Shown here: positions 55,631-64,000 of the stretch, one piece after another
Numbering within the stretch: position 1 is the first letter of the stretch
Layout: each line of letters opens with the position of its first letter
Assembly (NCBI RefSeq): GCF_000299335.2
Contig: NZ_CP004387.1
Span: 4,046,994 to 4,110,993 of the forward strand
Source: Isoalcanivorax pacificus W11-5
GTDB lineage: Bacteria; Pseudomonadota; Gammaproteobacteria; Pseudomonadales; Alcanivoracaceae
Length of the DNA stretch: 64,000 nucleotides
Direction of reading: 5' to 3'
Notes under the pieces: generated by a model
The model's input: the letters and a program-made list of their open reading frames with translations, nothing else
Databases searched by the model: none
What the model was told of the DNA's origin: nothing
Made by a program: the position numbers and the translations under genes

Positions 55631-56311
55631 TCAGGACGCTGCAGCCTGCGCGGTGCCCAGTGTGATCGGGCTGATGCTGTTGGTGTACGCCTGAATGATG
55701 GTTGTCACACCTTGCGGCAACGGCAGTTGGCCTGCCTTCACCGACACGGTGTATTTGGCGCTGTTGCTTTTCTGGTAGCTGCTGGTGTTGGAGGCACTCT
55801 GCGAACTGTCATGGCTGACGCTGCCCTTCACTTCTACCGACCACCACCCACCACCAAGTTTCGCCGCGAAGCTGGCCTCCGCGTGCGTGGAGCTGGAGCT
55901 TTGCTGGGTGGATTCATCCGAGTAACTGGATTTGACTTCCATATCGAACCCTACCTCGACATCGGTCACACCCAGGGTATTGAGCGGGATCAGTGTCAGC
56001 AGTGGAATATCGAACGACGTGGTGACATTGGTGATGTTGGTCGGCGGCGGGTTGCCGTCGGTGGCCTCACCTGCCGCGATCACCCCACGGGTAATCTGCA
56101 TGGTCACCATGATCGGCTGCAGCGAGGTGGCGTTGTCGGTCTCTACTTTATTGAAACAGGTATCGAGCATGAAATTAGTCTGGGTGACCGCCATCATGCT
56201 GTTGGCCTGAGCGGCCGCTGTCAGCGGCCCGCCAATCAGTGAGCGCATGGGCAAGCCGGAAAACTGCTGCGCCATGGAGACCAGAGCAGGTCCCGTATTT
56301 ACGTCTGGCAT
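55631..56311 (-). CDS. DUF2589-family protein (long form)
   Basis: A 226-aa protein of the DUF2589 family, recognised from its start (GPALVSMAQQFSGLPMRSLIGGPLTAAAQANSMMA) and the beta-rich body with VEVGFDMEVKSSYS. It is Ser/Gln/Thr-rich at about 130-185, lacks a signal peptide, and ends in a hydrophobic Ala-rich stretch. DUF2589 proteins have no established function that I can name. The start is clear, since it begins with the conserved segment. It follows the other DUF2589 gene by 77 nt. Confidence 0.82.
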   Translation of the reverse strand: MPDVNTGPALVSMAQQFSGLPMRSLIGGPLTAAAQANSMMAVTQTNFMLDTCFNKVETDNATSLQPIMVTMQITRGVIAAGEATDGNPPPTNITNVTTSFDIPLLTLIPLNTLGVTDVEVGFDMEVKSSYSDESTQQSSSSTHAEASFAAKLGGGWWSVEVKGSVSHDSSQSASNTSSYQKSNSAKYTVSVKAGQLPLPQGVTTIIQAYTNSISPITLGTAQAAAS

Positions 56312-56388
56312 ACTTTCTCTCCTTGAAGGTTATTAGGGTGATGCAAGGCGGGCACCCCTCCCTTCACAGGGTGTTTTTCAACAGCCCA

Positions 56389-56895
56389 TCAACCCGGAAT
56401 TTGCGCCCGCAATGCTCTGGTATAGCCCTCGACAATCTTGCGAAGACCTTCCGGCGATTCATCGCCGCGAATGCGTATTTCTATTTCTGTGGTGGTGGGT
56501 GCGCCGGCCGCTGCATCACGCTTGAAGAAGCCACTTTTTGGCGCCGGGGGCACGAAGGCCACGGTGACATCGCCGTTGTCCTGCTGCTGCACATCCAGCA
56601 CGGAGCGGAACACCACTTCCTCAATACGGGAATGCACGATGGGCACCATGGCGATAAGCGGCACATTGACGCTGAGCGTCTTCAGGCCGTCGGGTGTTTC
56701 GCTGGGGTATTCCATTGTGACGCAGCGCGGACGCAAGGTTTCTGCCGGCGGGCCGGATGCCTCACCCTCCGCCACCGGGTGCTGGACCGTTTCAAAGAAG
56801 CGGTCCAGGAATGCGCCGGCCTGACCCTGCAGGGCATCGTTGGCGCCTGTCACGGCCGCCTGAATGGCATGAACGAGATCTTCGATTTTTATCAT
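56389..56895 (-). CDS. DUF2589-family protein (short form)
   Basis: A 168-aa protein of a second DUF2589 type: helical N-terminus (MIKIEDLVHAIQAAVTGANDALQGQAGAFLDRFFE), a central strand region (KTLSVNVPLIAMVPIVHSRIEEVVFRSVLDVQ) and a C-terminal part (TEIEIRIRGDESPEGLRKIVEGYTRALRAQI). No export signal. It heads the four-gene cluster; two dyads at 57075-57116 lie upstream. Long and short DUF2589 genes are commonly paired, which suggests a hetero-complex; this is inference. Confidence 0.8.
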   Translation of the reverse strand: MIKIEDLVHAIQAAVTGANDALQGQAGAFLDRFFETVQHPVAEGEASGPPAETLRPRCVTMEYPSETPDGLKTLSVNVPLIAMVPIVHSRIEEVVFRSVLDVQQQDNGDVTVAFVPPAPKSGFFKRDAAAGAPTTTEIEIRIRGDESPEGLRKIVEGYTRALRAQIPG

Positions 56896-57074
56896 TGCCC
56901 GATACTCCCGGCTCGGCAGTCCGGTGCGAACCCGGTGTCAGCGTGATGCACAATGGCATCCCGCCAGCACCTGTCCGGACCGTACACTCCATGTGACATT
57001 AGTGCGGGGGAAGCGATGCCATCCGCATCCTCCCTCCCGGTGGGTAAGCCGATTTTGTGAAGAGGGGGCCTGCA

Positions 57075-57116
57075 AGACAATTCGGATGCCGAATGTTGTC
57101 TATTCCATGATGGAAT
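57075..57116. promoter_or_regulatory. Two adjacent dyads between the LysR and DUF2589 genes
   Basis: AGACAA-TTCGG-ATG-CCGAA-TG-TTGTCT (57075-57101) is a long near-perfect inverted repeat. It is followed at once by the perfect palindrome ATTCCAT-G-ATGGAAT (57102-57116). They lie 13 nt after the LysR stop codon and about 180 nt upstream of the first DUF2589 gene. They could be the LysR transcript end or operators of the DUF2589 cluster. Confidence 0.5.
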
Positions 57117-57128
57117 TTCCCGGCAGAA

Positions 57129-58037
57129 TCAGCCGCAACCTTCGGCAAACCAGGAGATGAAAAGATCCATGCCACGTGATCTGGAAAGGGTATTCAGCCG
57201 CACCAGGTGAAGGTCATTCAGCAGCAGTGGCTTTCCCGGGCACCTGTATTCCTGCAACGTTCCTTCTCGCAGATAGGCATCGATACAATGGCGGGGAAAC
57301 AGGCTGATGCCGTGCCCCTTCACCACCATCAACAGCGCATCATGGATGCTGTTCGCCCTGCCCACGTACTTCAGTGACACCGCATGGGCATGATGCCATT
57401 CCGGAAAGAAGTGATACCGCCAGCATCGGAAATAGAAACTGAACTCAGGATGGCTGATGAATTTGTATTGCAGCAGGCTGTCTGCATCGAGAGCGGCGAT
57501 GTTCATGCGCGGCGAGCCTGCCGCGACATACTCTTCTTTATCCAGCGGGATGTACTCCAGGCGCGCGTGATCTACCCGATCAATGGAAACCCCGACGTCG
57601 ATGCTGCCATCCATCACTTTCTCGATGATTTTATCGGCGGGGATCAGATGAACATTAATGCATAAGTCAGCATGCGCCTGCTGACGGTGAAACAAGGCGG
57701 CCGCACGGGGCAGCAACAGGCACGACGCCGGCATCGCACAGGACACCCGGCCTTTTGCTTCGACAGCGTGGTCATGCAGGCCGGCAAGGAAATGCGACTG
57801 CAGATTTTCCATATTGCGGATGTAATCGCGTAACCGCACGCCCGCATCAGTAATCACGGCGCCGTGCGGCGTGCGAAGAAAAAGCAGGTTGCCGATCTGT
57901 TCTTCCAGCGCCTTGATGTGTTTGCTGACGTTCGCTTGTGTCATGGCGGCGAGGTCGGCCGCCTCGCTGAAACTGCCGGCTTCATCCACAGCCTTGAAGG
58001 CCCTGAAGTATCTGGGGTCTATTGGTTGCACGCACAT
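57129..58037 (-). CDS. LysR-type transcriptional regulator
   Basis: About 302 aa from the chosen ATG. The winged HTH is near the N-terminus (YFRAFKAVDEAGSFSEAADLAAMTQANVSKHIKALEEQIG), followed by a linker helix and a substrate-binding-like domain (VHLIPADKIIEKVMDGSIDVGVSID, VVKGHGISLFPRHCID). The frame is open up to an ATG at 58082; neither start has a good ribosome-binding site, and 58037 gives the usual distance to the HTH. It lies upstream of, and in the same direction as, the DUF2589 cluster, which it may control. Confidence 0.85.
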   Translation of the reverse strand: MCVQPIDPRYFRAFKAVDEAGSFSEAADLAAMTQANVSKHIKALEEQIGNLLFLRTPHGAVITDAGVRLRDYIRNMENLQSHFLAGLHDHAVEAKGRVSCAMPASCLLLPRAAALFHRQQAHADLCINVHLIPADKIIEKVMDGSIDVGVSIDRVDHARLEYIPLDKEEYVAAGSPRMNIAALDADSLLQYKFISHPEFSFYFRCWRYHFFPEWHHAHAVSLKYVGRANSIHDALLMVVKGHGISLFPRHCIDAYLREGTLQEYRCPGKPLLLNDLHLVRLNTLSRSRGMDLFISWFAEGCG

Positions 58038-58237
58038 CCCTGAATGGTTTCGGTCAACGCCGAATCCGTAGAACCGGGCCATGATGTGTTGTTTTTAGTT
58101 ATTCGCCCCGTGCAGCCCCCGGCCCGATACGCCGGAGTGAACTGTACGACCTTGTTCACATTTTGCAACCAGTGCCAGTATGCCATCACCTGCGCGCCGG
58201 ATTGAGGCATGTGCGTGATGGTTTTTGGTGGGGGGGA

Positions 58238-58266
58238 GGTGGGTAAAGCCAACGGCGAAACCCACC
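58238..58266 (+). repeat. REP-like palindromic element, copy 1
   Basis: A 29-bp element starting GGTGGGTAAAGCC and ending GGCGAAACCCACC, with GGTGGGT/ACCCACC ends. It is the reverse complement of copy 2 except for one base. Elements of this GTGGGT...ACCCAC type are dispersed in many proteobacterial genomes, usually between genes. Confidence 0.7.
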
Positions 58267-58369
58267 GAGACCATGTTGCGTACTGCTCGCACAAAACCAG
58301 CGAAACTGCCCGCTACTCAGGAAAGGTAATTTCGATGGTTTTGCGGGAGTGAATAACCGGCATGGACAT

Positions 58370-58398
58370 GGTGGGTTTCGCCGTTGGCTCTACCCACC
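58370..58398 (-). repeat. REP-like palindromic element, copy 2 (inverted)
   Basis: The 29-bp partner of copy 1 in inverted orientation, 103 bp away and 15 bp from the parB stop codon. Together they could form a large cruciform or a BIME-like stem-loop that protects or ends the parB transcript. Confidence 0.7.
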
Positions 58399-58413
58399 CT
58401 GCCGCAGAGGGAT

Positions 58414-59319
58414 TTATTTGATGTGCGCGAGGATGCCGTCGAGTTCGTCAAGGCTGTTATAGCTGATCACCAGCTTGCCTTTGCCGCCATTGCCCTGTTT
58501 GAGGGCAACCGGCGCGCCGAGTTTGTCGGACAGATCGTTGACCAGTTGCTTCACGTTCGGATCTTCACGCTTCGGTGCTGGTGCGGCGCGTACTTTTTCA
58601 AAATCACGCACCAGTGCTTCGGTCTGGCGCACGTTCAGGCCGCGGGCCACGACCATGCGCGCCGCTTCCACCTGGTTGCCACCCGTCAACGCCAGCAGCG
58701 CGCGGGCATGGCCCATTTCCAGGTCACCGTGTTCCAGCAGCTTGCGCACGTCTTCTTCCAGCGCGATCAGGCGCAGCAGGTTGGTGACCATGGCGCGGGA
58801 CTTGCCCACGGCGTCGGCCACCTGCTGGTGGGTCAGGGTAAATTCGTCTTTCAGGCGCGACAGCGCCATCGCCTCTTCCATCGGGTTGAGGTCTTCACGC
58901 TGAATGTTTTCGATCAGCGCCATGGCGATGGCGGCTTCGTCCGGCACCTCGCGGATCACGGCCGGAATGCTGTGCAGGCCGGCCAGTTGCGCGGCGCGCC
59001 AGCGGCGTTCACCGGCGATGATTTCGTAGCGCTTGTCACCGATCGGGCGCACCACGATGGGCTGCATCACGCCCTGGGCGCGAATCGATTCGGCCAGTTC
59101 TTCCAGGGCTTCCGGTGACATGTCACGGCGCGGCTGGTAACGGCCTCGTTCGAGCAGCTCCACCGGCAGTTTGCGCAGGTCACCGTCACGCGGGGCGCTG
59201 TCGGCCACTGCCGGCACTGTCTCGTCATCGTGAATGCTGACGTCTTCGCGGGGCGCGTTGTTGCGGCTGAGCAGTGCGTCCAGGCCCTTGTTCAATCCCC
59301 CTTTACGCTTGGCTGCCAT
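58414..59319 (-). CDS. parB: Chromosome-partitioning protein ParB
   Basis: A 301-aa DNA-binding CTPase that spreads from parS sites. The N-terminal ParB/Srx domain contains the GERRWRAAQLAG motif (about residues 104-115), an HTH (about 155-185; LTHQQVADAVGKSRAMVTNLLRL) and a C-terminal dimerisation region (LDELDGILAHIK). It lies 3 nt after parA. In many relatives atpI follows parB directly; here a block of about 12 kb intervenes. Confidence 0.97.
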   Translation of the reverse strand: MAAKRKGGLNKGLDALLSRNNAPREDVSIHDDETVPAVADSAPRDGDLRKLPVELLERGRYQPRRDMSPEALEELAESIRAQGVMQPIVVRPIGDKRYEIIAGERRWRAAQLAGLHSIPAVIREVPDEAAIAMALIENIQREDLNPMEEAMALSRLKDEFTLTHQQVADAVGKSRAMVTNLLRLIALEEDVRKLLEHGDLEMGHARALLALTGGNQVEAARMVVARGLNVRQTEALVRDFEKVRAAPAPKREDPNVKQLVNDLSDKLGAPVALKQGNGGKGKLVISYNSLDELDGILAHIK

Positions 59320-59322
59320 GCC

Positions 59323-60132
59323 TTATTCCACCTTTGCCTGCTGTGCCTGTTTCGATTGTTTGATGGCCTGTTCACGGCGCAGAATTTCGCCGGCCAGGGC
59401 CAGGTAACTGATGGCGCCACGGGATTTGGCGTCATAGCTGATCACCGGTGCACCGTGGCTGGGCGCTTCCGCCAGCCGCACGTTGCGCGGAATGATGGTC
59501 CGGTACACTTTGTCGCCGAAGTGGCTGATAAGCTGGTTGGACACATCGTTGGAGAGGCTGTTGCGCGGGTCATACATGGTGCGCAGAAGACCGCCGATAT
59601 GCAGTGACGGGTTCAGCACGCTGCTGATTTTTTCGATGGTATTGAGCAGTGCGGTCAGGCCTTCCAGTGCGTAGTACTCGCACTGGATCGGCACAATCAC
59701 CGAATCGGCGGCGGTCAGCGCGTTCACGGTCAGCATGTTCAGTGACGGCGGGCAGTCGATCAGGATGTAGTCGTAACGGTCACGCACTTTTGCCAGCGCT
59801 TCACGCAGGCGGTATTCCTTCTGCTGCAGATCCAGCAGCTGCACCTCGGCGGCGGTCAGGTCGCCGTTGGCCACCAGCAGGTCAAAGCCGGACACTTCCG
59901 GGGTGCTGACAATCGCCTGTTCCACCGGCACGCCATCAATGAGGACGTCGTAGACGGTGTACTCGGTGTCGTGCTTGTCGATACCGGAGCCGGAGGTGGC
60001 ATTGCCCTGCGGGTCGATATCCACCAGCAGCACTTTCTTGCGGGTCGCGGCCAGCGAGGCGGCCAGGTTGACGCTGGAGGTGGTCTTTCCCACCCCGCCC
60101 TTCTGGTTGGCGATTGCAAACACCGTGGTCAC
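59323..60132 (-). CDS. parA: Chromosome-partitioning ATPase ParA
   Basis: A 269-aa ParA/Soj ATPase that moves ParB-DNA complexes. It has the deviant Walker A KGGVGKTT (about residues 11-18), [15 protein letters not shown] (A' motif), and Walker [15 protein letters not shown] (about 120-133). There is no N-terminal HTH, as expected for a chromosomal ParA. It lies 11 nt after rsmG and 3 nt before parB. Confidence 0.97.
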   Translation of the reverse strand: MTTVFAIANQKGGVGKTTSSVNLAASLAATRKKVLLVDIDPQGNATSGSGIDKHDTEYTVYDVLIDGVPVEQAIVSTPEVSGFDLLVANGDLTAAEVQLLDLQQKEYRLREALAKVRDRYDYILIDCPPSLNMLTVNALTAADSVIVPIQCEYYALEGLTALLNTIEKISSVLNPSLHIGGLLRTMYDPRNSLSNDVSNQLISHFGDKVYRTIIPRNVRLAEAPSHGAPVISYDAKSRGAISYLALAGEILRREQAIKQSKQAQQAKVE

Positions 60133-60143
60133 TTCAACTCTCC

Positions 60144-60800
60144 TTAACCCTGCTCGACCGGCTGTTGCGCCGCCGTCCGCTCCAGCATCACCAACTGACG
60201 CGATTCATTCAGCCCCGGCACCGTCAGGGCGATGCACTGTGCGTGCCAGGGCGCCGGCACGGTCGCCGTCTCGGCATCGGCCTGCGCGGCCTTCATCGCC
60301 AACAGCCTGCCGCCATCGGCCAGCAAATGGCCTGTCAGCGACAGCATGTCCGGCAGTGAGGCGAATGCGCGGGTGATCACCTGGGGTGAACCGTTCTGGA
60401 ATGATTCACTACGGTACTGTTCCACGCGGGCCTGCACAACCTCGACATTCGTCACGCCCAGCTCCAGCGCCGCCTGGCGCACGAAGCGGGTCTTCTTGCC
60501 GTTGCTGTCGAGCAGGGTGAAGGTCTGCGCGGGGCGGGTGATCGCCAGCACCATGCCGGGCAGGCCGGCACCGGTGCCCACGTCCAGCGTGTGGCCGGTG
60601 CCCAGGTAGGGCAGCACCGCCAGCGAATCGAGCAGATGCCGGGTGACCATCTCGGCGGGGTCACGCACGGCGGTGAGATTGAACGCCTTGTTCCATTTGT
60701 CGAGCAGGCCGACATAGGCCAGCAATTGCTGTTGCTGGCCGTCATCAATGTCCAGGCCGAGGGCAGCGATGCCGTCGGCGAGCTGGCGGGCGAGCGTCAC
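60144..60800 (-). CDS. rsmG: 16S rRNA (guanine527-N7)-methyltransferase
   Basis: A 218-aa SAM-dependent methyltransferase (GidB) modifying G527 of 16S rRNA. The SAM motif is [15 protein letters not shown] (about residues 74-88); [31 protein letters not shown] precedes it, as in the family. It overlaps the mnmG stop by 4 nt and is followed by parA. Confidence 0.96.
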   Translation of the reverse strand: MTLARQLADGIAALGLDIDDGQQQQLLAYVGLLDKWNKAFNLTAVRDPAEMVTRHLLDSLAVLPYLGTGHTLDVGTGAGLPGMVLAITRPAQTFTLLDSNGKKTRFVRQAALELGVTNVEVVQARVEQYRSESFQNGSPQVITRAFASLPDMLSLTGHLLADGGRLLAMKAAQADAETATVPAPWHAQCIALTVPGLNESRQLVMLERTAAQQPVEQG

Positions 60801-62707
60801 AGCGCCATTCCGGACGTGTCGGTGTGCTGCTGCCGCCGGGCCATGCCCTGTTTCTTGAGGTGGATCAGCAGCAGCGAGATCGCCGCCGGGGTCACACCGG
60901 GAATGCGTCCCGCCTGACCGAGCGTGGCCGGACGGGCGCTGTCCAGCTTCTGCCGCACTTCGTTGGACAGGCCGTTGACCTGACCGTAGTCCATGTCCTC
61001 CGGCAGCAGGGTGTTTTCCGCCGCGCGCAGCTTCGCCACTTCATCGGCCTGGCGATCAATGTAGCCGGCGTACTTGGCGAGGATTTCCACCTGCTCGGCG
61101 ATGGCCGGCATTTCCGGCGCCAGGCCGGCGGCGTCCAGCAGCGGGCCGTAGGTCACTTCCGGGCGCTTGAGCAGGTCCATCAGGGTGTATTCGTGGGTCA
61201 GGTCGGTGTCCAGCAGTGCGTTCACTTCCGCGCTGCGGGCGCTGCCCGGCCGCACCCAGGTGGCGCGCAGGCGTGCGGCTTCGCGTTCGGCACCATCGCG
61301 CTTGGCGCAGTAGGCGGCCCAGCGTTCATCGTCCACCAGGCCCAGTGCGCGGCCTTTTTCGGTCAGGCGCAGGTCGGCGTTGTCCTCGCGCAGCAGCAGC
61401 CGGTATTCGGCGCGGCTGGTGAACATGCGGTACGGCTCGCGGGTGCCGAGGGTGATCAGGTCGTCCACCAGCACGCCGAGGTAGGCCTCGTCGCGCTGCG
61501 GATACCAGGCGTCCTTGTCCTGCGCCAGCAGGGCGGCGTTGATGCCGGCCAGCAGGCCCTGGGCGCCGGCTTCTTCGTAGCCGGTGGTGCCGTTGATCTG
61601 GCCGGCGAAGAACAGGCCCGGCATGTGCTTCGTTTCCAGCGAATGCTTCAGGTCCTGCGGGTTGAAGAAGTCGTACTCGATGGCGTAGCCCGGCCGGGTG
61701 ATGTGCGCCTGCTCAAAGCCGCGAATCGAGCGCACGGCCGCCAGCTGCACGTCGAACGGCAGGCTGGTGGAGATGCCGTTGGGATACAGCTCGTGCGTGG
61801 TCAGCCCTTCCGGTTCGACAAAGATCTGGTGGGTGTTCTTGTCCGGGTAGCGGTTGACCTTGTCTTCGATGCTCGGGCAGTAGCGCGGGCCAACGCCTTC
61901 GATCACGCCGGTGAACATCGGCGAGCGGTCGAAGCCCGAGCGGATGATGTCGTGGGTCTGCTCGTTGGTGTGGGTGATGTAGCAGCAGGTCTGGCGCGGA
62001 TGTTCTTCCACGCGGCCCAGGTAGCTCATCACCGGGGTCGGTGTGTCGCCCCACTGTTCTTCCATCACCGAGAAATCCACCGACTTGCCGTCGATGCGCG
62101 GCGGCGTGCCGGTCTTCAGGCGGTCAACGCGGAACGGCAGCTCGCGCAGGCGCTGGGCCAGCGCAATCGACGGCGGGTCACCGGCGCGGCCGCCGGAATG
62201 GTTTTCCAGGCCGATGTGGATGCGCCCGCCCAGGAAGGTGCCGGCGGTCAGCACGACGGCGTCTGCCTGAAAGCGCAGGCCCATGTGGGTGACGGCGCCC
62301 ACACAGCGGCCCTGTTCGACGATCAGGTCGTCCACCGCCTGCTGGAAGATCGTCAGGTGCGGCTGGTTCTCCAGCATCTCGCGGATGGCGGCCTTATAAA
62401 GGATGCGGTCGGCCTGGGCGCGGGTGGCGCGCACGGCCGGGCCCTTGCGGGCGTTGAGCACACGGAACTGGATGCCGGCACGGTCGGTGGCACGGGCCAT
62501 GGCGCCGCCGAGTGCGTCGATCTCGCGCACCAGATGGCTCTTGCCGATGCCGCCGATGGCCGGGTTGCAGCTCATCTGGCCCAGCGTCTCGATGTTGTGG
62601 GTCAGCAGCAGGGTCTCCACGCCCATGCGCGCGGCGGCCAGCGCGGCTTCGGTACCGGCATGGCCGCCACCGATCACGATCACTGCAAAACGCTTGGGGA
62701 AGTCCAT
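60797..62707 (-). CDS. mnmG: tRNA uridine-5-carboxymethylaminomethyl modification enzyme
   Basis: FAD-dependent GidA (636 aa), which with MnmE modifies U34 of certain tRNAs. It has the FAD site [12 protein letters not shown] near the N-terminus, the conserved [23 protein letters not shown]-type region ([13 protein letters not shown]), [14 protein letters not shown] and [15 protein letters not shown] at 62707 has AGGTGA 5 nt upstream, so it is preferred over the GTG at 62716. mnmE is not adjacent; a divergent antiporter gene lies upstream instead, and no DnaA-box cluster is visible in the 177-nt gap. Confidence 0.98.
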   Translation of the reverse strand: MDFPKRFAVIVIGGGHAGTEAALAAARMGVETLLLTHNIETLGQMSCNPAIGGIGKSHLVREIDALGGAMARATDRAGIQFRVLNARKGPAVRATRAQADRILYKAAIREMLENQPHLTIFQQAVDDLIVEQGRCVGAVTHMGLRFQADAVVLTAGTFLGGRIHIGLENHSGGRAGDPPSIALAQRLRELPFRVDRLKTGTPPRIDGKSVDFSVMEEQWGDTPTPVMSYLGRVEEHPRQTCCYITHTNEQTHDIIRSGFDRSPMFTGVIEGVGPRYCPSIEDKVNRYPDKNTHQIFVEPEGLTTHELYPNGISTSLPFDVQLAAVRSIRGFEQAHITRPGYAIEYDFFNPQDLKHSLETKHMPGLFFAGQINGTTGYEEAGAQGLLAGINAALLAQDKDAWYPQRDEAYLGVLVDDLITLGTREPYRMFTSRAEYRLLLREDNADLRLTEKGRALGLVDDERWAAYCAKRDGAEREAARLRATWVRPGSARSAEVNALLDTDLTHEYTLMDLLKRPEVTYGPLLDAAGLAPEMPAIAEQVEILAKYAGYIDRQADEVAKLRAAENTLLPEDMDYGQVNGLSNEVRQKLDSARPATLGQAGRIPGVTPAAISLLLIHLKKQGMARRQQHTDTSGMAL

Positions 62708-62884
62708 GATGCTCACCTGATGTCTGTGTCTGTCGCCGGCAGCTGCGCCACCAGCCTGCTCAAATTATGAACAGAGGGGCGCGTAGTATATAGCTCGGCG
62801 CCTGAATTAAAAGAGGGCGCTCAACCACTTGTGCTACACTTCTGGCGCTTTTGCGCTCAATCAAGCCACTCGGGAAACGACTGC

Positions 62885-64000
62885 GTGGAATCCCTGAACG
62901 TCTTTATCCTGATCGGCGCGTTCATCCTCTTTATCGGCTTGTTGCTGGGTTCGCTCAGCACCCGGGTGGGCGTCCCGACCCTGCTGGTGTTCCTTGGCGT
63001 CGGCATGGCCGCCGGCGAGAACGGTATTGGCGGCATCCAGTTCGAGGATGTCGATTTCGCTTTCCTGATCAGTAATCTGGCGCTGGCCATTATCCTCCTG
63101 GATGGCGGCTTGCGCACCCGCCTGGAAACCTTTCGTGTCGGCCTGAAACCGGCCCTGTCGCTGGCCACGCTGGGTGTGGCGCTGTCGGCCATGTTCACCG
63201 GCGCCTTTGCCACCTGGCTGCTGGGCGTGGACTGGCGCGTGGGCCTGCTGCTCGGCGGCATCATCGGCTCCACCGATGCGGCAGCAGTGTTCAGCATGAT
63301 CCGCAGCGCCGGGGTGCGCATCAATGCGCGCGTGGCCAGCACGCTGGAAATCGAGTCCGGCCTCAACGACCCGATGGCGATCTTCATTACCGTGTTGCTG
63401 ATCGACCTGCTGCTCAAGCCGGACGCCAGCTGGGGCGCGGAAACCCTCACCACCCTGATCCAGCAGTTCGGCGTCGGCGCGCTGCTCGGCGTCGGGCTGG
63501 GCATTCTGCTGGCGGAGCTGTTGCTGCGCGTGCGCAGCAACGAGGGGCTGCACGCGCTGCTGCTGTGCACCGGCGGCCTGTCGCTGTTTGCGATCACCAA
63601 CCTGCTGGGCGGTTCCGGTTTCCTGGCCGCCTATGTGGCGGGGCTGGTGGCCGGCAACTGGCGCAGCGGCACCAGCGACAACGTGCTGCGCTCCATGGAC
63701 TCGATGGCCTGGCTGGCGCAGTCCGGCATGTTCCTGTTGTTGGGCCTCTTGGTGTCGCCGAAGGAAATGCTCGACTCGCTGCTGCCGGGGCTGGCCATCG
63801 CCCTGTTCCTGATGCTGGTGGCGCGGCCACTGGCGGTGTGGCTGTCGCTGCTGCCATTCGGCTTCCCGCGTCGCGAGCAGGGTTTCATCGCCTGGACAGG
63901 CCTGCGCGGCGCGGTGCCGATCGTACTGGCCGTGTTTCCGCTGATGTCCGGACTGGACCAGAGCCGGCTGCTGTTCGATATCGTCTTCGTGGTGGTGATT
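62885..64000 (+). CDS. CPA1-type K+/H+ antiporter (CvrA/NhaP2-like), partial
   Basis: Inner-membrane cation/proton antiporter, cut by the right edge after 372 codons. It begins with GTG at 62885 (VESLNVFILIGAFILFIGLLLG), with GGGAAA upstream. Diagnostic segments are GVPTLLVFLGVGMAAGENGIGG, LALAIILLDGGLRT, GIIGSTDAAAVFSMIR (acidic transport-site region) and LEIESGLNDPMAIF. The missing part should include the last TMs and a TrkA_C-type regulatory domain. It is divergent from mnmG; a TACACT hexamer at 62835-62840 may be its -10. Confidence 0.93.
   Translation, partial: MESLNVFILIGAFILFIGLLLGSLSTRVGVPTLLVFLGVGMAAGENGIGGIQFEDVDFAFLISNLALAIILLDGGLRTRLETFRVGLKPALSLATLGVALSAMFTGAFATWLLGVDWRVGLLLGGIIGSTDAAAVFSMIRSAGVRINARVASTLEIESGLNDPMAIFITVLLIDLLLKPDASWGAETLTTLIQQFGVGALLGVGLGILLAELLLRVRSNEGLHALLLCTGGLSLFAITNLLGGSGFLAAYVAGLVAGNWRSGTSDNVLRSMDSMAWLAQSGMFLLLGLLVSPKEMLDSLLPGLAIALFLMLVARPLAVWLSLLPFGFPRREQGFIAWTGLRGAVPIVLAVFPLMSGLDQSRLLFDIVFVVVI

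Larger units (their letters stand above)
58038..58413. other. Intergenic region with paired REP-like elements
   Basis: This 376-nt gap between parB and the LysR gene holds the two inverted 29-bp elements at 58238-58266 and 58370-58398, a run of seven G at 58230-58236, and no open frame with a credible start. No parS site is seen. Confidence 0.6.

Noticed and set aside
60418-60433. parS-like sequence TGTTCCACGCGGGCC inside rsmG
   Set aside because: Only the left half resembles the parS consensus; it is not palindromic. No complete parS site was found in the window.
62708-62884. Possible replication origin upstream of mnmG
   Set aside because: The gap has no DnaA-box (TTATCCACA-type) cluster and no AT-rich unwinding tract; mnmG proximity alone is not evidence.

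Overview
The window is GC-rich chromosomal DNA from a gammaproteobacterium. The mnmG-rsmG-parA-parB and atpIBEFHAGDC-glmU-glmS blocks, the bo3-type oxidase and the general gene style suggest an Alcanivorax-like or Pseudomonas-like marine bacterium; this assignment is an inference, not a measurement. I see no tRNA, rRNA, CRISPR array, insertion sequence or prophage.

Layout on the minus strand unless stated: 1-4652 is an MdtABC/MuxABC-type RND efflux operon, cut by the left edge. 4886-6304 holds a small unknown gene and a periplasmic ATP-dependent DNA ligase. 6405-35343 is the standout region (below). 35655-46164 is glmS, glmU and the full F1Fo ATP synthase operon with its promoter and tandem terminators. 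46477-58037 is a block of about 12 kb lying between atpI and parB, which are usually neighbours in related genomes: an MHS-type MFS transporter, a plus-strand cyoABCD-surf1-regBA respiratory cluster, a four-gene cluster with two DUF2589 proteins, and a LysR regulator. 58414-62707 is parB-parA-rsmG-mnmG. 62885-64000 (+) starts a CvrA/NhaP2-type antiporter cut by the right edge.

The 29-kb region 6405-35343 looks like one functional system. It joins a receptor-less cell-surface signalling trio (STN protein, ECF sigma factor, FecR anti-sigma) to a two-partner secretion pair (a 4202-residue TpsA and its TpsB pore). It also carries a dedicated TonB-ExbB-ExbD motor whose ExbB has a periplasmic lectin-like extension, a Porin_5-type outer-membrane protein, three envelope accessory proteins including a PpiC-type isomerase, two tandem PstS/DING-like phosphate-binding paralogues, and a Phd-DUF772 protein. 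A clean Pho box sits upstream of the signalling trio. From memory, the gene content closely parallels the phosphate-starvation PUMA3/Pdt locus of Pseudomonas aeruginosa (vreAIR, pdtA, phdA, pdtB, exbB2-exbD2), but without the Hxc type II secretion genes. The working model is that low phosphate acts through PhoB to induce the trio, the sigma factor then induces tpsB and the motor operon, and the giant surface protein is exported together with phosphate-scavenging proteins.

The most unusual details are: the STN protein ends in a TonB-like domain; its gene overlaps the sigma gene by 83 bp; one PstS paralogue has lost its phosphate ligands while its neighbour keeps them; and the tpsA leader carries strong dyads next to its ribosome-binding site.
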